Positions 26,921-35,410 of a stretch of 64,000 nucleotides of DNA are shown one piece after another (within the stretch, counting starts at the first letter, position 1; each line of letters begins with the position of its first letter). This DNA is from Planctomycetota bacterium (lineage in GTDB: Bacteria > Planctomycetota > J058). The DNA is taken from positions 1 through 64,000 of the forward strand of contig JAMLIC010000034.1 in NCBI GenBank assembly GCA_023954375.1. The letters are read 5' to 3'. A program made the position numbers and the translations under genes. The notes beneath the pieces are model-generated. The model did no database searches. It was not told the DNA's origin and worked only from the letters and a program-made list of their open reading frames with translations.

Positions 26921-28921
26921 TCACGGCCCGGGCCCCGGCTCGACCGGGACCGTGAACGAGAACGTGCTCCCGCGGCCGGGCGCGCTCTCGACCTCGACGC
27001 GGCCGCCGTGGGCCTCGACGATCCCCCGCACGATCGCCAGCCCCAGGCCCGCGCCGCCGCGGTCGGTCCGGCGAGCCTGCCAGAAGCGGTCGAAGACGTG
27101 CGGCAGGTCGTCGGCGGCGATCCCGCCGCCCGTGTCGCTCACGCGGAGGCGCACCTCACCCGCGCCGGGCGCCGCCCCCAGCGTGATCCGCCCGCCCGGC
27201 GGCGTGAACTTGATGGCGTTGCCCACGAGGTTCTCGAGGACCTGGAGGAGGCGGTCGCGGTCGGCGCGGACGTCGGGGAGGTCGGGCGGCGCCTCGACGC
27301 GGAGGTCGAGGGAGGCGGCCGCGGCGAGGCCCGCCTGGCTCGCGCCGACCCCCTCGAGCAGCGGCCCCACGGCGACGCGGGCGAGCCGGAGGGAGAGGCG
27401 CCCCTCTTCCATGCGGGACACGTCGAGGAGGTCGTCGACGAGGCGCTTCATGCGGCGCGCCGCGCCCTCGATCGCCTCGGCCCGCCGCCGCTCGTCCTCG
27501 CCGCCGCGCTCCCGGAGCGCGCCTGCGTGCAGGAGCACGGTGCCCAGCGGGTTGCGCAGGTCGTGCACGACGATCCCGAGCACCTGGTCGCGCAGCTTCG
27601 TCGCCTCCAGGGCGGCCCGGTAGAGCGCGGCGTTCTCGAGGGCGGCCGCGGCCCGGTCGGCCAGCACGCCCGCCACGCGGAGGTCGTCCTCGCCGTAGGC
27701 GCGCGCCGGCGTCGACGAGACGAGCGCGAGCACGCCGAGGAGCCGCCCCCGCATGAGGAGCGGGAGCGCGAGCAGCGAGGCGGGGTCCAGGCCGCGGAGC
27801 GCCGCGAGGTGCTCGGGCGACTGCGCGGCGTCCTCGAGGTGCCGCTCGGTGACGCGCTCGATGAGCAGCGGCCGCTTCGTCTCGACGACGGGGCGCAGGA
27901 GGTAAGGGCGGCTCCGGTCGAGGGGCAGCCGCTCGAGGCGCGCGGCGGCCTCGGCCTTCGCAGGGTCCGCGCACACGACCTCGAGCCGCCGCAGGTGGCC
28001 CGGCTCCTCCATGACGTCGACGATGCAGACGTCGGCGAGGTCGCGGACGACGCGCTCGGCGACGGCGGCCAGCGTCTGCTCGTAGTCGAGCGACGAGGCG
28101 AGCGCCGCCGCGGCGTCGGCCAGGAGCTGTCGCTCCCGCTCGAGGCGCTTGCGCGCGCTGATGTCCTCGACCTGGGCGATGAAGTAGAGCAGCGTCCCCT
28201 CGGGGCTCCGCACGGCCGAGCCGCTGAGCATGACCTCGACGATCGACCCGTCCTTGCGCAGGTAGCGCTTCTCGAGCTGGTAGCGGGGGATCTCGCCGCG
28301 CGCGAGCTGCCCCGCGAGGGCGAGGTCGGCGTCCAGGTCGTCGGGATGCGTGATCGCCTGGAAGGTGAGCCCGGTCAGCTCCTGCTGCGTGTAGCCCACG
28401 GTCTCGCACAGGGCCCGGTTGACCCGGGAGAACCGGCCGTCGAGCGCGACGAGGGCCATGCCGATCGGGGCCTCGTCGATCGTGAGGCGGAAGCGCTCCT
28501 CGGACTCCCGCAGCGCCCGCTCGGCGCGCTTCACGCTCGAGATGTCGCTCACCATGACGAAGAAGCCGCGCACGGACCCCGCCACGACGTCCGGGATGTA
28601 GCAGGCCAGGCTCTGCCGCGGGGGGCCGCCGCCCGGGTCCGGGATCTCGCGCTCGAACTCCTGGGCCTCGCCGCGCAGCGCGCCCTCGATGAAGGGCAGG
28701 TTGAGCCAGTAGAGCGGCCCCAGGAGCTCGCTCATGTGTCTGCCGACGAGCGCCTCGGGCGAGACCCCGAACCACCGCTCGTAGGCGCGGTTCGCGAAGC
28801 GGCAGCGCTGGCCGGCATCCCAGTAGGCCAGCATGGCCGGGACCGCGTCGACGAGGGTGCGGAGCGACGGGCCGTCGGCGGCCGCGTCGTCCGGAGGCTC
28901 GCTCGCTCGCACGCGGTCCAT
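26921..28921 (-). CDS. PAS-PAS-GAF sensor histidine kinase
   Basis: A soluble sensor kinase of about 666 residues with no membrane helix. Domain order is PAS (about 20-130, including YERWFGVSPEALVGR), PAS (about 140-260, ESEERFRLTIDEAP, GYTQQELTG), GAF (about 275-430), HisKA with the phospho-accepting histidine in VVHDLRNPLG (near residue 451), and HATPase with N box NLVGNAIKF, G1 VSDTGGGI and G2 GAGLGLAI. PAS and GAF domains suggest small-molecule, redox or light sensing. No response regulator gene is adjacent, so it is an orphan kinase. The ATG at 28921 is chosen; a GTG at 28954 would add 11 residues. Confidence 0.94.
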   Translation of the reverse strand: MDRVRASEPPDDAAADGPSLRTLVDAVPAMLAYWDAGQRCRFANRAYERWFGVSPEALVGRHMSELLGPLYWLNLPFIEGALRGEAQEFEREIPDPGGGPPRQSLACYIPDVVAGSVRGFFVMVSDISSVKRAERALRESEERFRLTIDEAPIGMALVALDGRFSRVNRALCETVGYTQQELTGLTFQAITHPDDLDADLALAGQLARGEIPRYQLEKRYLRKDGSIVEVMLSGSAVRSPEGTLLYFIAQVEDISARKRLERERQLLADAAAALASSLDYEQTLAAVAERVVRDLADVCIVDVMEEPGHLRRLEVVCADPAKAEAAARLERLPLDRSRPYLLRPVVETKRPLLIERVTERHLEDAAQSPEHLAALRGLDPASLLALPLLMRGRLLGVLALVSSTPARAYGEDDLRVAGVLADRAAAALENAALYRAALEATKLRDQVLGIVVHDLRNPLGTVLLHAGALRERGGEDERRRAEAIEGAARRMKRLVDDLLDVSRMEEGRLSLRLARVAVGPLLEGVGASQAGLAAAASLDLRVEAPPDLPDVRADRDRLLQVLENLVGNAIKFTPPGGRITLGAAPGAGEVRLRVSDTGGGIAADDLPHVFDRFWQARRTDRGGAGLGLAIVRGIVEAHGGRVEVESAPGRGSTFSFTVPVEPGPGP

Positions 28922-29110
28922 CCTGGCCCCTGACCGGCGCCCCGTCGCGCCCACCCGGCCGGATGGGCGGCGCGTAACACCCCACCGCGGAGCGGGTAAG
29001 GCGGATGTGGAACTTTCCGGGCCCGTGCGCTAAGGTCTTGTGGTGCAACCGAGTGGCCTCGCGCAGCGGCTGGAATGCGCGACCGGCTCGGGCACGGAGG
29101 CTCACCCACG

Positions 29111-31501
29111 ATGCAGCGACACCGCTGGCTCGCCCTGCTCGGCGCAGGCGCGCTCGTGCTCTCCACCGCCGCGTCCGCGCGCGCGGACGACGCGTTCCTC
29201 GGCACGTTCGAGCTCGAGGGGACCTACAACAACCAGCGCCAGACGAAGGTGCACGAGCTGAAGGTCGAGCGCGGCGAGAACGGCGCGCTGACCGTGAGCC
29301 GCAGCGCCCGCTACTCGGCCCGGCGCTGGCGCAACACGCCCGCGTTCACGTGGGTGGGCCAGGGCAAGGTCGAGGGCGGCGCGCTCAAGGTCGTCTACCG
29401 GCTGAACCAGGACGGGACGCCGGCGGCCGGCACCGGCATCACCGACGTCCTCGTGAACCCGAACGCGCCGGGCAGCGCGCCGGCGAACCAGCCGCCGCCC
29501 AACGGCAACCTGTTCAACGCCACCTACACGCTCGCCGAGGACGGCCGCGTGATCGCCGAGCGCGTGGACAACACCACGCGCCGCCGCCCCGAGGAGTGGT
29601 GGACGAGCATCAGCACGCGCGGGACGCGGCTGAGCTCGCCCGAGCCCGACGTCGTGGCCACCGGCCGGGTGAAGCTCGGCGGGAGCCTCGACGTGCGCGC
29701 CAACGGCCGCTACACGGTGGTCGTCCCCACCGACGGCACGCTGAAGCTGCGCGTCACCGCGGGCACGGTGAGCCTGCTCAAGCCCGACGGCAGCCCGGTC
29801 GACGTCCCGGCCGCCGCGGAGCTGACCTACGAGAACCCGCACAAGAACCCGGTCCGCGGCGCCTACACGGCCGTGGTCAGCGCCGACGGCAAGCTCTCGG
29901 CGTCGTTCGTCCAGGACGGCCGGATCGACCCGCGCATCCGCCCCTGGTCGGTGTGGACGCACTTCCCGCCCGCCGAGAGCAGCAGCAACGCGCTCCACAA
30001 GGAGAACGGGCCGCTCGACAAGTTCGACAAGGCGCTCGGCCTCACGGGCCGTGACAGCGCCGTCTGGTGGGAGAAGGGCACCGACTACCGGACCTCGTTC
30101 GGCTTCGAGCGCGGCCACTACACCTTCTCGTCGTCGCCGACCGAGAAGCGCGCCGAGCGCGACTGGCACTGCGACTTCGACGGCGACGGGGTGATCGAGA
30201 AGGACGACCCGGCCGCGGCGTTCGCCCGCTACGACGCGAACGGCGACGGCTTCGTCGACTCGGCCGAGGTGCGCGAGCAGCTCATCAAGGGCCAGATCAA
30301 GATCCTCTGGACGACCTACGACAAGAACGGCGACGGCAAGGTCACCTCGAGCGAGATCTCGGCGTCGTTCATCTCCCAGTGGGACCGCGACGGCTCGCGC
30401 GACCTCGACGAGGAGGAGTGGGAGCGCGCCATGCGCGAGGGTCAGCAGCCGCTGCTGCGCCAGCGCACCGACGCCGACCACGCCCGGATCATGAAGCAGG
30501 ACAAGGACGGCGACGGCAAGCTCGACCAGGAGGAGTTCGGCCAGCCGGGCTCGCTCGACTTCATGGACTCGAGCGACGTCGACTCCGACTTCAACTCGTT
30601 CTTCGACCGCGACAACGTGTGCGTCATCCTGAACGACGGGACGAAGCACTTCGGCAACCGCATCGTCGAGGAGGGCGGGAAGGTCAAGGTCTACAAGGGC
30701 CTGCGCAAGGACCAGCTGGTCGCCGAGCTGAACCCCGCCGACATCAAGGAGCGCCAGACGGGGATCGCCGACGGCGACCTCGACGACTCCTACAGCGTCG
30801 GCTGGTGGGGTCACTGCAACGCGTGGGCGCTGGCGGCGATCGTCTTCCGCAACCCGTCGGGCGACTTCACGCACAACGGCGTGACCCTGACGGTGCGCGA
30901 CCAGAAGGGGATCCTCACCGAGTTCGGCATGGGCGCGACGGAGAACTCGTCCTTCTACTGGCGCAACGGCAACGAGGAGATCCAGCCCGACCGCTACGCC
31001 GCGGGCTTCCACCGGCAGATGCACCGGTGGCTGCGCGTGGAGCAGAAGGGCATGATGGCCGACATGGACATGAAGGATCCGGACAACAACCTGAACTTCC
31101 AGGTCTGGAACTACCCGCTCCTCGGGTACATGGCGGAGATGAAGGAGGCGGAGGGCGACGACCCCTACGTCCTCGACGTGAGCTGCAAGATCGACAAGGG
31201 CAGCTACTCGGACGAGGACTCGAGCAGCAGCAACACCGTCCTCTACCGGCTGCACTTCGGGCCGTCGGGCCAGATCCTCGAGGGCTCGAGCTCGAAGACC
31301 GACTGGCTGCAGAAGACGGGGGACACGCGGAAGTACATCCGCTACCTGATCCACCCCTACCGCTTCACCAGCCGGGGCAGCTCGGGCAACCCGAACGTGA
31401 CGCTCGAGCGGATCCAGCAGATCTTCGGCGACCGGCTGAAGTACAACCGCCTCGAGGACCTGGCCAACGAGCCGGGCATCCCGGGCACGCCGGGCCAGTA
31501 G
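29111..31501 (+). CDS. Secreted EF-hand protein with transglutaminase-elicitor-like domain
   Basis: A 796-residue exported protein. A signal peptide (LALLGAGALVLSTAASARA) ends near residue 25. The N-terminal 330 residues are beta-rich. Between about 356 and 475 lie five EF-hand loops, among them DFDGDGVIEKDD, DANGDGFVDSAE, DKNGDGKVTSSE and DKDGDGKLDQEE, so it should bind calcium. The C-terminal part contains GWWGHCNAWALAA (Cys near 569), which recalls the active-site segment of oomycete transglutaminase elicitors (GHCNGW type) and papain-like folds generally. His and Asp partners could be in the segment between 610 and 700. The family assignment is from memory of that motif. The ATG at 29111 is chosen over one 36 bases upstream because it begins the signal peptide. 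Confidence 0.75.
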   Translation: MQRHRWLALLGAGALVLSTAASARADDAFLGTFELEGTYNNQRQTKVHELKVERGENGALTVSRSARYSARRWRNTPAFTWVGQGKVEGGALKVVYRLNQDGTPAAGTGITDVLVNPNAPGSAPANQPPPNGNLFNATYTLAEDGRVIAERVDNTTRRRPEEWWTSISTRGTRLSSPEPDVVATGRVKLGGSLDVRANGRYTVVVPTDGTLKLRVTAGTVSLLKPDGSPVDVPAAAELTYENPHKNPVRGAYTAVVSADGKLSASFVQDGRIDPRIRPWSVWTHFPPAESSSNALHKENGPLDKFDKALGLTGRDSAVWWEKGTDYRTSFGFERGHYTFSSSPTEKRAERDWHCDFDGDGVIEKDDPAAAFARYDANGDGFVDSAEVREQLIKGQIKILWTTYDKNGDGKVTSSEISASFISQWDRDGSRDLDEEEWERAMREGQQPLLRQRTDADHARIMKQDKDGDGKLDQEEFGQPGSLDFMDSSDVDSDFNSFFDRDNVCVILNDGTKHFGNRIVEEGGKVKVYKGLRKDQLVAELNPADIKERQTGIADGDLDDSYSVGWWGHCNAWALAAIVFRNPSGDFTHNGVTLTVRDQKGILTEFGMGATENSSFYWRNGNEEIQPDRYAAGFHRQMHRWLRVEQKGMMADMDMKDPDNNLNFQVWNYPLLGYMAEMKEAEGDDPYVLDVSCKIDKGSYSDEDSSSSNTVLYRLHFGPSGQILEGSSSKTDWLQKTGDTRKYIRYLIHPYRFTSRGSSGNPNVTLERIQQIFGDRLKYNRLEDLANEPGIPGTPGQ

Positions 31502-31521
31502 GCCCGTCGAGGTCCATGAAG

Positions 31522-31554
31522 GCAGGCGCGCGGGAGCTCCTCCCGCGCGCCTGC
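31522..31554 (+). terminator. Hairpin terminator
   Basis: A perfect 14-bp GC-rich stem with a five-base loop begins 20 bases after the EF-hand protein stop. No U-tract follows. It is well placed to end that transcript before the next gene at 31621. Confidence 0.65.
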
Positions 31555-31620
31555 GCACGTACGCCCCGGTGGATGCGGCGCGGGGGCACGGGTAGGTTGA
31601 GGGGCCGGAGGGGGAGCGAC

Positions 31621-32445
31621 ATGAGGCGTTCGTCGTCGTGGCGGCTGGTGGTGGTCGTGGCGCTCGGCGCGCTCGCGCTCGCGCCGGGTGGGGGCGCGCA
31701 GGAGGCGCCGCCCGCGCCGGAGCTCGCCCCCTGGGCGCCGAAGTGGCGCAAGGGCGACTGGTGGGTGGTCAAGACCTACCAGCGCGACCTCAAGGACGAG
31801 GTCAGCTCGCCCGAGCCGGCCGAGGGCGCCATGCCCCGCACGCCGCCCGACCCGCGCCGCGAGCCGATCCCCGGGCTGCCGCCGCTGCGCGACGGCGTCC
31901 CCGAGGGGTGGGTGCACGCCAACACCTTCCGCTTCGAGGTCGTGCGGCGCGAGCTCGTCCGCTACCCCGACGACGGGCCGGACGACAAGCCCGAGCCCTT
32001 CCTCGTCGTCGCGGTGCGCACGCTCGAGGGGGCGACCCCGCGCACCGCCGAGCTGTGGTACACCGAGGCCGACCTGACGCTGTTCAAGGTCGTGCGCGAG
32101 CCGAAGACCGAGCGCGCGCGCACGCACGAGGTCGCGGGCACGGTCCAGCTCGACCCGCCCGAGAGCGGTGTGATCGGCTTCCCCCTCGACTGGCCCGACT
32201 TCGTGGCGGCGAAGCAGCCCTCGTCGGACGTCGCGGTCGAGGGGCGCGGCGTCGTCGAGCAGAAGGTGCGGCCGGCGCCGAACGGGGCCAACCAGGTCCA
32301 GGTGCGGCTGGGGCTGAAGGTCGGCGACGAGGAGACCCGCGGCCGCGTCCAGCTGACCTTCGAGCCCGGGGCGCCGTTCTGGGTGCGGCTCGTGGGCCCC
32401 GTGTACCTGGCCGAGCTCGTCGACTACAAGGGCAAGAGGAAGTAG
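31621..32445 (+). CDS. Secreted hypothetical protein
   Basis: A 274-residue exported protein. MRRSSSWRL followed by a hydrophobic stretch and a GGGAQEA cleavage region marks a signal peptide of about 27 residues. The mature part begins with WRKGDWWVVKTYQ and is mixed charged and beta-rich, with repeated ELVRY, FLVVAVRTLEG and ELWYTEADLTLFKVV phrases like a lipid- or ligand-binding beta sheet. I know no family name for it. The ATG is preceded by GGAGGGGGAG. It sits alone between a hairpin and the NHL-repeat gene. Confidence 0.75.
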   Translation: MRRSSSWRLVVVVALGALALAPGGGAQEAPPAPELAPWAPKWRKGDWWVVKTYQRDLKDEVSSPEPAEGAMPRTPPDPRREPIPGLPPLRDGVPEGWVHANTFRFEVVRRELVRYPDDGPDDKPEPFLVVAVRTLEGATPRTAELWYTEADLTLFKVVREPKTERARTHEVAGTVQLDPPESGVIGFPLDWPDFVAAKQPSSDVAVEGRGVVEQKVRPAPNGANQVQVRLGLKVGDEETRGRVQLTFEPGAPFWVRLVGPVYLAELVDYKGKRK

Positions 32446-32508
32446 CCGCGAGCCTCGCCAGCGTGGGCCATCCGTGGTGACGTGCCGATCTCCACGAAGG
32501 AGTCGTCG

Positions 32509-33444
32509 TTGCATCGCCCCCGCATCTTCGCGCTGACCGCCATCGCCCTGGTCGGCGCGCTCGTCCCCGCCATCGTCTTCGTCGTGCGGGCCATACGCCG
32601 GCCAGCCCCACCGCCGCCCGGCGCCCGCTTCCCCGACCCCGAGGGCCTGGCCGTCGGCGCCGACGGTCGCCTCTACGTGGCCGACGAGAAGGCGCGCGCG
32701 CTCTATGTCCTCGCCCCCGACGGGGCGACCGAGGCGCGGCTCGACACGCACCCCGACCTCTCGGGTGGGCTCGTCAGCACGGGCGGGAGCCTCGTCGTCA
32801 CGGGTCCGGGCCGCGTCCTGGCCGTGCGCAACCACGATCTCGTCGAGGTCGACCTCCTGGCGACCCCGCCGCGGGTGCTCGCCCTCCATGGCGGGCCGGG
32901 GACGGCGCTCGGACCCTTCCACGGGCTCGAGGACGTGACCGTGGGTGACGACGGCCTCGTCTACACGGCCGAGGAGGACATCCGGGCCGTGCGCGTGTTC
33001 CGACGCGACGGCGCGGCGCTCGTCGAGACGCGTCGCCTCCCCATGCCGGAGGAGCCCGAGTCCGTCCACGTCCGCGGCGGCCGCCTCTACGTGTGCTTCC
33101 CGAAGGCCCACTGGGTCGGCTGCTACGACCTCGCGAGCCAGGGGCTCCTGTGGCGCACGCCCCGGTCCGGGGTAGGCCGGGTGCGGGTGCCCGACGACGT
33201 GCTCGTCGGGCCCGACGGCCTCGTCTACGTGAGCGACCAGCGCAACGACCGCGTCGCCGTGTTCGACGCGAACGGCGCGTTCGTGCGCGCGCTGGGGCGC
33301 CGCGGGAGCGGGCCGGGCGAGCTCCGCCGGCCGGAGGACATCGCCTTCGGGCCCGACGGCGCCCTGTGGGTCGCGGACAGCCTGAACTACCGCCTGCAGG
33401 CGCTCGACCCTGTCACGGGGGCGTCGCTGCGGATCGTGCGCTGA
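32509..33444 (+). CDS. NHL-repeat beta-propeller protein, membrane anchored
   Basis: A 311-residue protein with an N-terminal membrane anchor or signal (ALTAIALVGALVPAIVFVV) and about six NHL-type blades. Examples are FPDPEGLAVGADGRLYVADE, DGLVYVSDQRNDRVAVFDANG and PEDIAFGPDGALWVADSLNYR. NHL propellers bind proteins or RNA, and some are lyases; nothing here shows catalysis. The TTG at 32509 is preferred because AAGGAG lies six bases before it. A GTG 27 bases upstream is also in frame but has no ribosome binding site. Confidence 0.85.
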   Translation: MHRPRIFALTAIALVGALVPAIVFVVRAIRRPAPPPPGARFPDPEGLAVGADGRLYVADEKARALYVLAPDGATEARLDTHPDLSGGLVSTGGSLVVTGPGRVLAVRNHDLVEVDLLATPPRVLALHGGPGTALGPFHGLEDVTVGDDGLVYTAEEDIRAVRVFRRDGAALVETRRLPMPEEPESVHVRGGRLYVCFPKAHWVGCYDLASQGLLWRTPRSGVGRVRVPDDVLVGPDGLVYVSDQRNDRVAVFDANGAFVRALGRRGSGPGELRRPEDIAFGPDGALWVADSLNYRLQALDPVTGASLRIVR

Positions 33445-33633
33445 CGACTCGTCGCTCCCTGGACCGACCCCGGCCCGCGACGGTCCATCCGTGGGCCTCG
33501 TCTCGCGTGCGCTTCATCGGGACGCCGCGCGGCGTTGCAGGGCCTTACGTTCGTGCCACGCGCGTAAGCCATGGAGCAGACGTGCGTTCGGCGGTGCGCG
33601 CCGCCGCGGTCCCCGGTGTGCTCCGTCCCGGCC

Positions 33634-34686
33634 ATGCGTCGAACGGCGGCACACCTCACGATCCTGACGGCCCTGGCGCTCACGGGCTGCGACGACGTCC
33701 TCCTGTTCGACGTCGACGCCCGGGGGCGCGTCCTGGCGCCGATCGACGGCCAGGGGCGCGTCACGGCGATCGGCGACGGCTCGCGGCCGCGCCACCTCGT
33801 GGCGCTCGACCTCGAGACCGGCGAGGCCGAGCGGCTCACGACGACCCCGATGCCCGTCTCGTGGCCGCGCTGGTGCGGCGACGCCGTGACCGTGGTCGAG
33901 GCGCGCACGAGCCTCATGCTCCTCTCGCCCGACGGGGCGCGCCGCCGCCTGTTCGAGACCGACCCCAAGCAGCGCCTCCTCCAGCCGACCCCCTCGCCCT
34001 CGGGCGAGCGCGTGGCGGTGCTCGAGGTCGAGGAGCCGGGCCGCCCGGGCGTCCTCCACGTCGTCGAGGTGGCCTCGGGCGCCGCCGGCGAGCCGCTCGA
34101 CGGCGTCGTGCCGGGCTTCGCCTGGGTGCGCGACGGCGAGGGCGAGGCCCTGCTCGTCGCCCGCCTCGGCCGCGAGGCCGAGGGCGCGCAGCCCTTCGAG
34201 GGCGGCCAGGGCGAGGTCCTCCTCGTGCGCGACGGGGCGCGCCGCACGCTCTTCCGCGGCGTGATCGCCGGGGTCACCTGGTTCGCCGCCGCCGGCGCCG
34301 AGGTCGTCGCCGTCCTGCCCGCCCCGGGCGACCCGCAGGCGATCGGCCTCGCCCGCCTCTCGCTCGAGCGGCCCGGCGCCGCGGCCGGCGAGCGGGCGGA
34401 CGGCCTCGACCTGTGGCCGACCGCCGACGCGCGGGGCCAGGTCCTCTTCACGCGCTCGCGCCCGGGCCGCGCCACGCTCGAGGGCGAGCTGCGCCTGGCG
34501 CGCGCCGACGCGCTCGCGCCCTCGCGGCGCGTCCCCACCCCCGGCCCCGTCTGCGCGCCCCGCTGGGCGGGCGCGCGCGTGGCCTACCTCACCCCCGACG
34601 ACCGCCTGATCAGCCAGGAGCTGGACGGCGGCGGTGTCGTCGACTGGACCGAGCGGCTGGCCGCTCTCACCGGAGACCACGAATGA
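33634..34686 (+). CDS. Lipoprotein with TolB/WD40-like propeller
   Basis: A 350-residue lipoprotein. The ATG at 33634 gives MRRTAAHLTILTALALTGC, a signal peptide with lipobox LTGC. The mature part has repeated blades such as LLSPDGARRRLFET and TPSPSGERVAVLEVE, typical of TolB-like six-bladed propellers. There are two further cysteines. The gene overlaps the next one by four bases (ATGA), so both products are made together and probably act together at the envelope. The 189 bases before it hold no visible gene. An upstream in-frame ATG at 33571 would precede the signal peptide by 21 residues and is rejected. Confidence 0.8.
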   Translation: MRRTAAHLTILTALALTGCDDVLLFDVDARGRVLAPIDGQGRVTAIGDGSRPRHLVALDLETGEAERLTTTPMPVSWPRWCGDAVTVVEARTSLMLLSPDGARRRLFETDPKQRLLQPTPSPSGERVAVLEVEEPGRPGVLHVVEVASGAAGEPLDGVVPGFAWVRDGEGEALLVARLGREAEGAQPFEGGQGEVLLVRDGARRTLFRGVIAGVTWFAAAGAEVVAVLPAPGDPQAIGLARLSLERPGAAAGERADGLDLWPTADARGQVLFTRSRPGRATLEGELRLARADALAPSRRVPTPGPVCAPRWAGARVAYLTPDDRLISQELDGGGVVDWTERLAALTGDHE

Positions 34687-35381
34687 CCCGCGCCCTCCTC
34701 CCCGCCCTCCCCGCCCTCCTCTTCCTGGCCGCCCTCGCCGGGCCCGTGCAGGCGGACCCCGTCGCCCGGCTCACGGCCCTCGTGCAGCAGGCGGCGAACA
34801 CGGCCAACCCGACCATGGCGGTCATGCGCGGCCTCGCCGCCATGCCCGACTTCACCCTCGGCCAGGCCGACATCCAGCGCGCCCTGCGCCAGGCCAACCT
34901 CCCGCGGGGCAGCCTGCTCGAGCGCGTCCTCGGGCCGACGACGCGGCTGGTGAAGCGCGGCGACCGCGTCGAGATCGACCGCTCGCAGACGACCCGCGCG
35001 ACCATGGAGACGGGCCAGGGGATCGAGCTCGGCCGCAAGGTCACGGCGCGCTTCCGCGTCCAGGGGAGCAACGACGCCCTGATCGACGAGATCCGCGGGA
35101 TCAAGGTGGGCGAGAACGCCCGCGACCTCTACGACCTGCGGCGGGTCCAGTTCACCCGCGAGAACGGCAAGCCCGTGGCCAAGGTGACCGCCGGCGCCTT
35201 CGTCTTCTCGAAGACGGTGACGATCGACCTGAGCCCGCGCTCGGGCGGCGGCGCCCGCCCGCTCAACGGCGCGCTCGCGGCCCGCGCCGACGCGCCGGCG
35301 AGCGCGACCAGCAGCGCCCCCGCGGAGCCGAGCGAGACCCCCGGCCTCGTGCGCCTCGTCCCGCAGGCCAACCGGCGGTAG
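34683..35381 (+). CDS. Secreted hypothetical protein
   Basis: A 232-residue exported protein. A short hydrophobic signal (LLPALPALLFLAALAGPVQA) is followed by a mature domain with AMPDFTLGQADIQRALRQ, a helical segment. A middle region of charged beta strands follows (RGDRVEIDRSQ, GRKVTARFRVQG, VAKVTAGAFVFSKTVTIDL) and then a disordered Ala/Pro tail. No family recognised. Its ATG overlaps the stop of the propeller lipoprotein gene as ATGA, marking a two-gene operon. Confidence 0.75.
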   Translation: MTRALLPALPALLFLAALAGPVQADPVARLTALVQQAANTANPTMAVMRGLAAMPDFTLGQADIQRALRQANLPRGSLLERVLGPTTRLVKRGDRVEIDRSQTTRATMETGQGIELGRKVTARFRVQGSNDALIDEIRGIKVGENARDLYDLRRVQFTRENGKPVAKVTAGAFVFSKTVTIDLSPRSGGGARPLNGALAARADAPASATSSAPAEPSETPGLVRLVPQANRR

Positions 35382-35410
35382 GTCGACCAGGGACGGACGA
35401 CGGCGGCGCG

